Source of the DNA: Planosporangium spinosum
Lineage (GTDB): Bacteria > Actinomycetota > Actinomycetes > Mycobacteriales > Micromonosporaceae
Assembly: GCF_049999945.1 (NCBI RefSeq)
Contig: NZ_JBLYUB010000010.1
Location: forward strand, 149,056 to 213,055
Direction: 5' to 3'
Length of the DNA: 64,000 nt
Shown: positions 32,034 to 39,669 of the stretch, piece after piece
Layout of the letters: every line of letters begins with the position of its first letter
Numbering within the stretch: position 1 is the first letter of the stretch
Position numbers and translations under genes: made by a program
Notes under the pieces: model-generated
What the model was told of the DNA's origin: nothing
Database searches by the model: none
Seen by the model: the letters and a program-made list of their open reading frames with translations, nothing else

Positions 32034-32804
32034 GTGGGCCTGCGTGACCTGATCTACTCCCTGTACGAGCGTCGCCTGGCGGCCAAGCTGGTCGGCAAGC
32101 CGCACCCCCGACACGTCGGGGTGATGTGCGACGGTAACCGGCGGTGGGCCCGCGAGATGGGGTACATCGATCCCAACGACGGCCATCGGGTCGGCGCGGC
32201 CCGCATCCGAGAGCTGCTGCGCTGGTGCGACCAGGCCGGGGTGGAGCACGTCACGCTCTGGCTGCTGTCCACCGACAACCTCAGCCGCCCGGCCAGCGAG
32301 CTGGACCCGCTGTTGCAGATCATCGAGAACCTCGCCGCCGAGCTGGCCGAGGACGGCAACCCGTGGCGGCTGCACATGGTCGGCGCGCTGGACGTGCTGC
32401 CCGCGGCGCTCGCCGAGTCGCTCAAGGCGGCCGAGGAGCGCACCATCGGCCGCACCGGCGGGGCGCAGGTCAACATCGCGGTCGGGTACGGGGGCCGGCG
32501 CGAGATCGCCGACGCGGTCCGGTCGCTGCTGCACGAGCACGCGAAGCTGGGCACGCCGCTGGAGGAGCTCGCCGACACCCTCGAGGTCGACGACATCGCC
32601 GAGCACCTGTACACCAAGGGCCAGCCCGATCCCGACCTCATCATCCGTACCAGCGGCGAGCAGCGGATGTCCGGCTTCATGCTCTGGCAGAGCGCCCACT
32701 CGGAGTTCTACTTCTGCGACGCGTACTGGCCCGGCTTCCGGCGCGTCGACTTCCTGCGGGCGCTGCGCGAGTACGCCAACCGCCAGCGCCGCTTCGGGGC
32801 GTAG
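32034..32804 (+). CDS. Short-chain cis-prenyl diphosphate synthase (Rv1086-like, UppS family)
   Basis: 256 residues of the cis-prenyltransferase fold: VGVMCDGNRRWAREMGY (catalytic Asp, about 32), WLLSTDNLSRP, NIAVGYGGRREIADAV and PDLIIRTSGEQRMSGFMLWQ. It condenses isopentenyl diphosphate onto an allylic primer. The N-terminus (LIYSLYERRLAAKL) and the CDG in place of the usual MDG resemble M. tuberculosis Rv1086, which makes Z,E-farnesyl diphosphate, more than the long-chain UppS. Product length is therefore inference. GTG 32034 is seven bases after TACTCT, a leaderless start; longer readings from 31965 lack family sequence. Confidence 0.88.
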   Translation: MGLRDLIYSLYERRLAAKLVGKPHPRHVGVMCDGNRRWAREMGYIDPNDGHRVGAARIRELLRWCDQAGVEHVTLWLLSTDNLSRPASELDPLLQIIENLAAELAEDGNPWRLHMVGALDVLPAALAESLKAAEERTIGRTGGAQVNIAVGYGGRREIADAVRSLLHEHAKLGTPLEELADTLEVDDIAEHLYTKGQPDPDLIIRTSGEQRMSGFMLWQSAHSEFYFCDAYWPGFRRVDFLRALREYANRQRRFGA

Positions 32805-32808
32805 CTCG

Positions 32809-32856
32809 GATCGTGGACACGTGGACCGGTCATCGGCGGCCCACGTGTCCACGATC
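32809..32856. terminator. Perfect 16-bp bidirectional terminator
   Basis: Arms 32809-32824 (GATCGTGGACACGTGG) and 32841-32856 with a 16-base loop, between convergent genes. The GGACACGTGG core is shared with the hairpin at 6053-6100. Confidence 0.88.
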
Positions 32857-32862
32857 GGGGAG

Positions 32863-33711
32863 TTACAGCGCGGCTATCGCGGCGCGCAGGAACGGCGGTA
32901 CCTCGGCCGGCCCGGACAGGCACAGGTCGGCGGCGGCGGCCACCTCCGCCCCGGTCTCCGGGTTGCCGACGGCCACCCGCACCCCCAGGAAGTCCGGGTG
33001 CGCCTCCTGGCGGTCGGCCAGCGCCCGGAACGCCGCGAGGTCGCCCAGGTCGTCACCGAAGTACCAGGCGCAGGAGAACCCTTCGATCTCCTCGGCCACG
33101 ACGCTGCCCTTGTCGCGCTGGACCGCCGGCTTCAGCTCGATCACCATCCGGCCCTCCTGCTCGCGCAGGCCGTACCGGCCGGCCTGCTCCTGTGCCCAGG
33201 CGTGCACGGTGTCGCGCAGCTCGGGCGCCGACCGGTAGTGCAGCGCCACGGACAGCCGCTTGTACTCCACCAGTACCTCGCCGGGTAGCTCCCGCTCGGC
33301 GCGCCGGGCCAGCTCGGCCACCCCGTCGGCGTAGGGCAGCGCCGGGGGATAGGTGACCGTCCGGCCGGGCACGTACTGGCTCTCCAGGCCGTACAGGCCG
33401 TGCAGGGTCACCGGGACGTCGGGGAAGCGGCTGCGCAGGAAGTCCACGGGGCGGGCGGACACCAGGCTCACGCTCTTCACGGCGGCGGCCAGGTCGGCGA
33501 TGACGTCGAGGACGCCCGGCGCGAGCTGGACGGCGTCGGGATCGTCCTGGATCGGTGCGAGTGTGCCGTCGAAATCGAAGAAGAACACGGAGCTGTCGGC
33601 GCGCTCCGCAGTGGCCGAGAGCGCCTGGTCGACGGTCAGGGCCTGCTGGTCGGGGTCGCCGGGGGTACTCCGCTGGCCGCAGCGTCCGGGTGCGGTGTCG
33701 AGGGCTGCCAT
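32863..33711 (-). CDS. otsB: Trehalose-6-phosphate phosphatase
   Basis: 282 residues, HAD superfamily. Motif I is FFFDFDGTLAPI (about 44), motif II SLVSARP (about 83), Lys in KPAVQRDKG (about 205), and motif III/IV YFGDDLGDLAAF (about 228). It removes phosphate from trehalose 6-phosphate, the last step of the OtsAB route. No otsA is in the window. ATG 33711 has TAGGCT six bases upstream (leaderless) or GAGGGA as a Shine-Dalgarno sequence. Confidence 0.92.
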   Translation of the reverse strand: MAALDTAPGRCGQRSTPGDPDQQALTVDQALSATAERADSSVFFFDFDGTLAPIQDDPDAVQLAPGVLDVIADLAAAVKSVSLVSARPVDFLRSRFPDVPVTLHGLYGLESQYVPGRTVTYPPALPYADGVAELARRAERELPGEVLVEYKRLSVALHYRSAPELRDTVHAWAQEQAGRYGLREQEGRMVIELKPAVQRDKGSVVAEEIEGFSCAWYFGDDLGDLAAFRALADRQEAHPDFLGVRVAVGNPETGAEVAAAADLCLSGPAEVPPFLRAAIAAL

Positions 33712-33967
33712 TCCCTCAGCCTAGAAGTACATTTCGGGCCCCCAGCAGCCGTGGTGGATGAGTGAGTCATGAACTCTTGACGTGTCACCGCTGGCCGAAA
33801 CCGCTCACGCCGCCTACCTTCTCTCATGTGGACCGGGGTCTTCCCGGGCCACCCGGGAGGCCCGGAATAGTGCGTGAGCTGCCACGGGGCCAACACCCGC
33901 CCCCGTGCCGGGCAACGGACGGCTGCCGAATGTGGGCGCCGGGGTGACGCCCGCCGGGAGTTGCCTC
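33712..33967 (+). promoter_or_regulatory. Structured leader of the phoH-like gene with a tiny upstream ORF
   Basis: TACCTT (33815-33820) lies five bases before ATG 33826, which opens a 14-residue ORF (MWTGVFPGHPGGPE, stop 33868-33870). Downstream hairpins are CACGGGG/CCCCGTG (33883-33889 with 33901-33907) and GGGCG/CGCCC (33934-33938 with 33948-33952), just before the GTG. It matches no riboswitch that I can recognise. A regulatory 5' leader is plausible. Confidence 0.4.
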
Positions 33968-35392
33968 GTGACCGAACGACCCCGCTCCACCAAGAACGCC
34001 TCCGCCTCGTCGACCGGCCGCACGTCGGCTTCGGCGGGGCGGTCCCGTACCTCCCGCCGTACCGGTACGACCGCCGACGGCGAGGGCGACCCAGCGCGCC
34101 GTACCTTCGTCCTCGACACGTCCGTCCTGCTCTCCGACCCCGGCGCGTTCCTGCGCTTCGCCGAGCACGAGGTCGTCATCCCGCTGGTGGTGATCTCCGA
34201 GCTGGAGGGCAAGCGACACCACCCCGAGCTGGGGTACTTCGCCCGCCGCTCGCTGCGCTTCCTCGACGAGCTGCGGGTCAAGCACGGGCGGCTCGACGAG
34301 GCGCTGCCGGTGACCGACCTGGGCGGGACGCTCCGGGTGGAGCTCAACCACGCCGACCCCGACGTCCTGCCGCCCGGCTTCCGAGCGGAGACCAACGACG
34401 CCCGGATCCTGTCGGTCGCGCTGGGCCTCTCCCGGGAGGGTCGGAATGTGACCTTGGTCACCAAGGACATGCCACTGCGGGTGAAGGCCGCCTCCGTGGG
34501 GCTCGCGACCGACGAGTACCGGCACGGCCAGGCCGCCGACCCGACCTGGACCGGCATGGCCGAACTGCCGATCTCCGACGACCAGGTGGCCCGGCTGTAC
34601 GCCGGCGAGACGGTCGAGCTGGACGGCGCCGGTGCGCTGCCCTGCCACACCGGCCTGGTCCTGCACTCCGGCAGCGGTTCCGCGCTCGGCCGGGTCGGTC
34701 CGGACAAGTCGGTCCGGCTGGTCCGCGGCGACCGGGAGGCGTTCGGGGTACGGGGCCGCTCGGCGGAGCAGCGGATCGCGCTGGACGTGCTGCTGGACGA
34801 CTCGGTGGGCATCGTGTCGCTGGGTGGCCGCGCCGGTACCGGCAAGTCGGCCCTGGCCCTGTGTGCCGGGCTGGAGCAGGTGATGGAGCGGCGCAAGCAC
34901 AAGAAGGTGATCGTGTTCCGGCCGCTGTACGCCGTCGGTGGTCAGGACCTGGGCTACCTGCCGGGCAGCGAGGCGGAGAAGATGTCGCCGTGGGGCCAGG
35001 CGGTCTACGACACGCTCGGTGCGCTGGTGCACGAGAATGTCATGGAGGAGGTCGCCGCGCGGGGCATGCTCGAGGTGCTTCCGCTGACCCACATTCGTGG
35101 CCGCAGCCTGCACGACGCGTTCGTCATCGTGGACGAGGCGCAGTCGCTGGAGCGCGGGGTCCTGCTCACGGTGCTCTCCCGGATCGGCCAGAACTCCCGG
35201 GTGGTGCTCACGCACGACGTGGCGCAGCGCGACAACCTGCGGGTGGGCCGGCACGACGGGGTCGCGGCGGTGATCGAGGTACTCAAGGGGCATCCGATGT
35301 TCGCCCACGTGACCCTGACCCGGTCCGAGCGCTCGCCCATCGCGGAGGTCGTGACGAACCTGCTGGAGGATCTCCCGTTCGATACCGATTAG
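33968..35392 (+). CDS. phoH2: PIN-PhoH fusion protein (PhoH2-type RNase/ATPase)
   Basis: 474 residues. A Ser/Thr/Arg-rich N-terminus of about 45 residues is followed by a PIN domain with acidic residues in TFVLDTSVLL, VVISELEGKR, ETNDARILSV and LVTKDMPLR, which should cut RNA. The PhoH ATPase follows with Walker A GGRAGTGKSALAL (about 290), GYLPGSEAEKM and Walker B FVIVDEAQSL (about 388). M. tuberculosis PhoH2 (Rv1095) is a sequence-specific RNA unwinding and cleaving enzyme; this protein has the same layout. GTG 33968 was chosen; GTG 33942 is an alternative. Probably a single-gene unit. Confidence 0.92.
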   Translation: MTERPRSTKNASASSTGRTSASAGRSRTSRRTGTTADGEGDPARRTFVLDTSVLLSDPGAFLRFAEHEVVIPLVVISELEGKRHHPELGYFARRSLRFLDELRVKHGRLDEALPVTDLGGTLRVELNHADPDVLPPGFRAETNDARILSVALGLSREGRNVTLVTKDMPLRVKAASVGLATDEYRHGQAADPTWTGMAELPISDDQVARLYAGETVELDGAGALPCHTGLVLHSGSGSALGRVGPDKSVRLVRGDREAFGVRGRSAEQRIALDVLLDDSVGIVSLGGRAGTGKSALALCAGLEQVMERRKHKKVIVFRPLYAVGGQDLGYLPGSEAEKMSPWGQAVYDTLGALVHENVMEEVAARGMLEVLPLTHIRGRSLHDAFVIVDEAQSLERGVLLTVLSRIGQNSRVVLTHDVAQRDNLRVGRHDGVAAVIEVLKGHPMFAHVTLTRSERSPIAEVVTNLLEDLPFDTD

Positions 35393-35433
35393 TCGGTTTT
35401 GTCGCGTGAGCTGGCTCACAACGACGCGGCTCC

Positions 35434-35469
35434 GGTTAGCCCTCGCGGCAGATCTACGCGAGGGTAGCC
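35434..35469 (+). terminator. Hairpin after phoH2
   Basis: CCCTCGCG (35440-35447) pairs with CGCGAGGG (35457-35464), extended by GGTTA/TAGCC outside. The rest of the 257-base gap to the next gene holds another perfect stem, TGGCGCCGC/GCGGCGCCA, near 35579-35602. No gene is seen there. Confidence 0.75.
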
Positions 35470-35649
35470 GGCGGTGCACGGCATCGAGCCGCGGTGATCG
35501 CCGCGTTCCGCGGGGGTCACCCGAACGGTTGCCGGACGGGTCCGGGTCGGTTGCAAGACGACCCGCCCGTCCGACCGTGGCGCCGCCCACATGCGGCGCC
35601 ACCAGCGGTAACGTGCCCGCAAGTTGTCCCGTGACGAAGGGAACCGCTC

Positions 35650-36342
35650 GTGGTCCGGTTGTGGCACCGGGTCGGCGTCTTCCGGATACTCTCGGCCGCC
35701 GTCCTCGTCCTCGGCGTGGTGGCAGCGGCGCAGGTGAGCGCCGAGCGCCAGGCGCAGCAGCGGCTCCAGCGGGCCGCCCAACTCGCCCAGGTGGCACAGG
35801 ACGAGCAGCGGGAACTGGAGGCCGAGCGGTCCCGGGTCTCCGCCGTCTCCCGGGCCACCCAGCGCGAGGCGCAGGAGAAGGCGGACGCCGCCGCCTCCGC
35901 CGCCGCCGACCAGGCGAAGGCCGCCCAGGACGCGGCGCGCCGCAAGGGACTGGTCAAGACCAGCCCGTCGGCGTCCGCCTCGCCGAGCACCTCGCCGTCC
36001 AAGGCGGCCCCCTTCGGCCCGATCCCCGCCTCCTGCTCCGAGTACACCGGCAACGTCGCGATCGGCTGCGCCCTCATGCTCGACGCCGGCTTCGGGCTCG
36101 ACCAGATGCCCTGCCTGAAGAACCTGTGGATGAAGGAGAGCGGCTGGCGCGAGACCGCCGGCAACGTCAGCCGCGCCTACGGCATCCCCCAGTCCAACCC
36201 GGGATCGAAGATGTCGGTGTACGGTGCCGACTGGAAGACCAACCCGGCCACCCAGATCAAGTGGGGCCTGAACTACATCAAGACCAAGTACCGGACGCCC
36301 TGCGGCGCCTGGTCGAACTTCCAGTCCAAGGGCTACTACTAG
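35650..36342 (+). CDS. Secreted lytic transglycosylase-like protein
   Basis: 230 residues. A signal anchor (VFRILSAAVLVLGVVAAAQVSA) leads into a Glu/Ala/Gln-rich coiled coil (about 30-100), a Ser/Pro linker, and a small C-terminal SLT-type domain: LKNLWMKESGWRETA carries the likely catalytic Glu (about 165), then SRAYGIPQSNPGSKM and IKWGLNYIKTKYRTPCGAW. It should cleave peptidoglycan glycan strands. Two pairs of Cys (SCSEY/GCALM/PCLKN/PCGAW) may form disulfides. GTG 35650 has AAGGGA upstream. A perfect 19-bp duplication covers its stop codon. Confidence 0.87.
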   Translation: MVRLWHRVGVFRILSAAVLVLGVVAAAQVSAERQAQQRLQRAAQLAQVAQDEQRELEAERSRVSAVSRATQREAQEKADAAASAAADQAKAAQDAARRKGLVKTSPSASASPSTSPSKAAPFGPIPASCSEYTGNVAIGCALMLDAGFGLDQMPCLKNLWMKESGWRETAGNVSRAYGIPQSNPGSKMSVYGADWKTNPATQIKWGLNYIKTKYRTPCGAWSNFQSKGYY

Positions 36343-36372
36343 GACCGGCCGCGACTACTAGGACCGGCCGCG
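36335..36372. repeat. 19-bp perfect tandem duplication spanning the stop codon
   Basis: ACTACTAGGACCGGCCGCG at 36335-36353 is repeated at 36354-36372. The first copy contains the TAG of the transglycosylase gene (36340-36342). Confidence 0.95.
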
Positions 36373-36422
36373 ACGCGGTCGGTGGCGGTCGGGTGCGCCA
36401 CCGGCGGTACCACGGGGGAATG

Positions 36423-37103
36423 ATGGCAGACCGCGCGCCCACGTCGATGTCCGGGAGCCGCGACGACGACCCGGACCGGTTCGGTAGCGACTCGTTCTAC
36501 TCCTCCATCGGCCGGGCGTTCGTCGCGATGTGCGCGTTCGTACCCCTGCTGTTCCTGGTCCAGTTCGTGAACCGGCTCACGGGTGACCGCCTCCAGCGCG
36601 ACGGCGGCATCCAGCCCCATGCGCTGCAGGGCCTCGACGGGGTGGTGCTGGCCCCGTTCCTGCACGCCAGCTTCGAGCACGTGACCGCCAACAGCGTGCC
36701 GCTGATCCTGCTCGGCACGTTCGTGCTCGCGTCCGGTACCCGCCGGTTCCTCGCCGCCACGGTGTTCATCGCGATCGCCAGCGGGCTCGGCGTGTGGCTG
36801 GTCGGCGACCCCCGGACCGTCATCGTAGGCGCCAGCGGGGTCATCTTCGGGTACTTCGGCCTGCTGGTCGTGCGCGGTGTGGTCGAGCGGTCCTGGTGGA
36901 ACGTCGCGGTCGCGCTGCTGATCGCCCTGCTGTACGGCTGGCAACTGGTCGGGGTGCTGCCGGTGGTCGAGTCGAACATCTCGTGGCAGGGGCACCTGTG
37001 CGGGCTCGTGGCCGGGATGGTGGCGGCGGTGCTGTTCCGGCGCCGCCGGCCGCGCCGGGCGGTACCGGCCGACGGTGACGATCTGACCCTGCCCATTTCC
37101 TGA
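36423..37103 (+). CDS. Rhomboid family intramembrane serine protease
   Basis: 226 residues, about six membrane helices. The catalytic Ser is in IVGASGVIFGYFG (helix 4, about 140) and the catalytic His in ISWQGHLCGLVAGM (about 195). The upstream HASFEHVTANSVPL (about 80) matches the rhomboid HxxxxHxxxN motif. It cleaves membrane proteins within or near the bilayer; substrates are unknown. ATG 36423 (or 36420, the codon before) follows a GGGGG sequence. Placed between two envelope and redox genes on the same strand. Confidence 0.9.
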   Translation: MADRAPTSMSGSRDDDPDRFGSDSFYSSIGRAFVAMCAFVPLLFLVQFVNRLTGDRLQRDGGIQPHALQGLDGVVLAPFLHASFEHVTANSVPLILLGTFVLASGTRRFLAATVFIAIASGLGVWLVGDPRTVIVGASGVIFGYFGLLVVRGVVERSWWNVAVALLIALLYGWQLVGVLPVVESNISWQGHLCGLVAGMVAAVLFRRRRPRRAVPADGDDLTLPIS

Positions 37104-37195
37104 AATCCCGATAACGCGCGGGTGAGTGCCGTTGCGCCCGGGGAAGGGTGGCCGTACGTTCGAGGTCATCGCCCCGACGTGCGAGGAGCCGTCCC

Positions 37196-38167
37196 ATGCG
37201 CGAGATCGACGTGGCCATCGTGGGTGCCGGCCCCACCGGGCTGTTCGCCGCGTACTACGCGGGCTTCCGGGGGCTCTCGGTGGCGGTCATCGACGCGCTG
37301 CCCGAGCCGGGCGGTCAGGTCTCGGCGATGTACCCGGAGAAGGTCATCTACGACGTCGCGGGCTTCCCCGCGATCAGGGGTCGGGAACTGGTCGCCAACC
37401 TGGTCGCACAGGCCGCCGCGTTCGGTCCGGAGTACCTGTTGAACACCCGGGCCGAGGACCTGTCGTACGCCGACGACGGCCGCCCGGTGATCCGGCTGTC
37501 GACCGGCGAGTCGCTGCGCTGCGGCGCCATCATCATCACCGGGGGACTGGGCAGCTTCACCGCCCGCCCGCTGCCCGCGGCCGCCGGGTTCACCGGCGCC
37601 GGCGTGCTCTACTTCGTCCCGCACCTCGACGACCTGGCCGGGCACGACGTCGTCATCGTGGGTGGCGGTGACTCCGCATTCGACTGGGCCCTGTCGCTGC
37701 ACCCGATCGCCCGGTCGGTCACGCTGGTCCACCGCCGGGACAAGTTCCGGGCGCACGCCGCCACCGTCGCGAAGGTCCAGGCCCTGGGCGTACCGTTGAT
37801 CGTCAACGCCGAGCTGGCCAAGATCCGGGGCAACGAGCGGGTCGAGGGCGTGGACGTGACGATCCGTGGCGGCGAGACCCGCGAGCTGCCGGCCGACACT
37901 GTGGTGGCGGCGCTCGGCTTCACCGCCGACCTCGGTCCCCTCGCGAGCTGGGGGCTCGACCTCGACCGGCGGCACATCCTGGTGGACTCGACCACGGCCA
38001 CGAACCTGCCGCGGGTGTTCGCCGCGGGCGACATCAGCGAGTACCCGGGGAAGGTCCGGCTGATCGCCACCGGGTTCGGGGAGGCGGCGACGGCCGTCAA
38101 CAACGCCGCCGTCGCGGTCGACCCGGCCGCGCACCTGTTCCCGGGCCACTCGTCCGACAACGGGTGA
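37196..38167 (+). CDS. Ferredoxin--NADP reductase-like flavoprotein (thioredoxin-reductase fold)
   Basis: 323 residues. FAD-binding EIDVAIVGAGPTGLFAAYYA, PEPGGQVSAMYPEKVIYDVAG, NADPH-binding HDVVIVGGGDSAFDWAL (about 160) and the C-terminal GDISEYPGKVRLIATGFGE. There is no CxxC redox pair between the NADPH motif halves, so it is not a thioredoxin reductase; the pattern fits the YumC-type ferredoxin/flavodoxin-NADP reductases, which lack it. ATG 37196 is preceded by GAGGAG. Electron partner unknown. Confidence 0.88.
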   Translation: MREIDVAIVGAGPTGLFAAYYAGFRGLSVAVIDALPEPGGQVSAMYPEKVIYDVAGFPAIRGRELVANLVAQAAAFGPEYLLNTRAEDLSYADDGRPVIRLSTGESLRCGAIIITGGLGSFTARPLPAAAGFTGAGVLYFVPHLDDLAGHDVVIVGGGDSAFDWALSLHPIARSVTLVHRRDKFRAHAATVAKVQALGVPLIVNAELAKIRGNERVEGVDVTIRGGETRELPADTVVAALGFTADLGPLASWGLDLDRRHILVDSTTATNLPRVFAAGDISEYPGKVRLIATGFGEAATAVNNAAVAVDPAAHLFPGHSSDNG

Positions 38168-38174
38168 CTCCCGG

Positions 38175-38226
38175 CGATCGTGGACAGGTGAGCCCGCCTC
38201 ACCGGTCCACCTGTCCGTGATCGCGG
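38175..38226 (+). terminator. Terminator after the flavoprotein gene
   Basis: GCGATCGTGGACAGGTG (38175-38190 region) pairs with CACCTGTCCGTGATCGC (38209-38225), with one mismatch pair. Belongs to the GATC(G/T)TGGAC hairpin group. Confidence 0.8.
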
Positions 38227-38248
38227 GAGAACGGATACCGTGACGGCT

Positions 38249-38797
38249 GTGCAGCCTGGCGTACCCGAGTCGTTGTGGCTCGTGGAGTCCCTGCTCAACT
38301 CCGTCGACACCGAAAGCGGGCAGGACGATCTGGACGCGCTCCCGCGCTTCCGGCGGTGGCTGCGCGACCACGGCCGGGCCGCCGCCGCGGACGCCGCGAC
38401 CGAGGCGGACCTGACCGCCGCCCGTGACCTGCGCGGCGCCCTTCGCGACGAGCTGGCCGGCCGGGGCGACCGGTCCCGGCTGGACCGGCTGGCGGCCGGG
38501 ATCGGCCTCGTCGCCCGGTTCGCCCCGGACGGCGGGATCGGCCTGGCGCCGATCGGCACCGGTGTACCGGCGGTGCTGGGGGAGGTGCTGGCCGCTGTCG
38601 TCCGGGCCGCGCACGAGGGCACCTGGCGCCGGCTGAAGATCTGCTCGTCGCGGGCGTGCCGGTACGTGTACTACGACCGGTCCAAGAACGGCTCGCGGCG
38701 CTGGTGCTCGATGGAGGTCTGCGGCAACCGCAGCAAGACCCGGGCGTACCGGGAACGGGTCAGGCCAGCACGTACCGCCAACCCTCCCGCCAGTTGA
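38249..38797 (+). CDS. CGNR zinc-finger regulator (ABATE domain)
   Basis: 182 residues. The N-terminal stress-related ABATE-like domain (SLLNSVDTESGQDDLDAL...LRGALRDEL) is followed by the C-terminal CGNR zinc finger: WRRLKICSSRACRYVYYD, RSKNGSRRWCSMEVCGNR and KTRAYRER. Four Cys residues bind zinc and the basic segment should bind DNA. Such proteins are putative transcription factors. TACCGT (38236-38241) stands seven bases before GTG 38249, suggesting a leaderless start there; the in-frame GTG at 38240 overlaps that hexamer and is less likely. Confidence 0.88.
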   Translation: MQPGVPESLWLVESLLNSVDTESGQDDLDALPRFRRWLRDHGRAAAADAATEADLTAARDLRGALRDELAGRGDRSRLDRLAAGIGLVARFAPDGGIGLAPIGTGVPAVLGEVLAAVVRAAHEGTWRRLKICSSRACRYVYYDRSKNGSRRWCSMEVCGNRSKTRAYRERVRPARTANPPAS

Positions 38798-38851
38798 ACG
38801 AGATTTTCGAGAGCCGCCGGGGCGGCTCGGCGATGCGGCGGCGCCACGGCG

Positions 38852-39544
38852 TCAGTCTGGCAGCCCGACCAGTCGCGCGACCGCCCTCATCTGGTACCCG
38901 AAGAACGTCTCCCGGTCCGCGATCACGTTGTTGAGCTGGCCGAACAGCTCGAAACTGACCGCGCCGAACAGCTGCAGCCAGGCGGCCATGCCGCGGGCCA
39001 TCAGCGTGGGCGGCACGTCGGTCGTGATCGCCGCGGCGACCGCCGCCAGCTCGGGGTGCAGGGCCGCGGGTACCGGTTCGCCCCGCTCGGCCGGCAGCGC
39101 GCCGGTCCGGAAGCCGTCAGCCAGCAGCCGCCCGATGAGGATCGGGATGCGGCTGGCCGGGGGGACCGTGTCGACGGGTGCGGTGTAGCCCGGCACCGGG
39201 CTGCCGTAGATCAGCGCGTACTCGTGCGGGTGGGCGAGTCCCCACTCCCGCACGGCGGTGCAGGTCGCCAGCCAGCGGCCGAGCAGGTCGGCGCGGTCGA
39301 CCGCGGCCTCGGCCCGCTCGGCGGCGGTGCCGACCGCGTCGTACGCGTCGACGATGAGCGCGGTCAGCAGGTCGTCGCGGCTGGCGAAGTAGCGGTAGAT
39401 CGCCGACGACACCATGCCCAGGTCGCGGGCGACCGCGCGCAACGAGAGGTTGGCCCCGTCCGCGGCGAGGTGCCGGCGGGCGGTGGACTTGATCTCCTCG
39501 ATCATCTCGGCGCGGACGCGGGCACGGAGGGAAGCGGCGGTCAT
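38852..39544 (-). CDS. TetR/AcrR family repressor
   Basis: 230 residues. The N-terminal TetR HTH reads ARRHLAADGANLSLRAVARDL and GMVSSAIYRYFASRDDLLTAL. The C-terminal WHG-type domain (about 90-230) includes WGLAHPHEYALIYGSPVPGY, typical of this branch. It is divergent from an epimerase-type gene, and two AGAGCnnnGCTCT palindromes lie in the shared 125-bp region, so it most likely represses that gene. The effector is unknown. ATG 39544 is the first plausible start. Confidence 0.92.
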   Translation of the reverse strand: MTAASLRARVRAEMIEEIKSTARRHLAADGANLSLRAVARDLGMVSSAIYRYFASRDDLLTALIVDAYDAVGTAAERAEAAVDRADLLGRWLATCTAVREWGLAHPHEYALIYGSPVPGYTAPVDTVPPASRIPILIGRLLADGFRTGALPAERGEPVPAALHPELAAVAAAITTDVPPTLMARGMAAWLQLFGAVSFELFGQLNNVIADRETFFGYQMRAVARLVGLPD

Positions 39545-39587
39545 GGCGTCCAGTCTTACACAAATGTCGGAGCATCGTCATGTTTCG

Positions 39588-39654
39588 AGAGCACTGCTCT
39601 TGACGAATCGCCGGTGCACGTGAGATCGTCTCTCGCAACAGAGAGCGGTGCTCT
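39588..39654. promoter_or_regulatory. Two TetR-type operators in the TetR-epimerase intergenic region
   Basis: AGAGCACTGCTCT (39588-39600) and AGAGCGGTGCTCT (39642-39654) are both perfect 5-bp palindromes around three bases, 54 bases apart centre to centre (about five turns). A -35-like TTGACG (39600-39605) touches the first site. The second lies between the promoter and the AAGGAGA ribosome site of the epimerase gene. Confidence 0.7.
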
Positions 39655-39669
39655 AGAAGGAGAACGCAA

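Noticed and set aside
33871..33960. SAM-IV-like riboswitch before phoH2
   Set aside because: A few short strings (GCCGGGCAAC, GGGGTGACG) resemble the core, but the pairing pattern does not fit and phoH is not a sulfur gene.
35393..35649. Possible c-di-AMP (ydaO-type) riboswitch upstream of the transglycosylase gene
   Set aside because: Such switches are common before wall hydrolases in actinomycetes, but the conserved core sequences that I know are missing; only two simple stems are seen.
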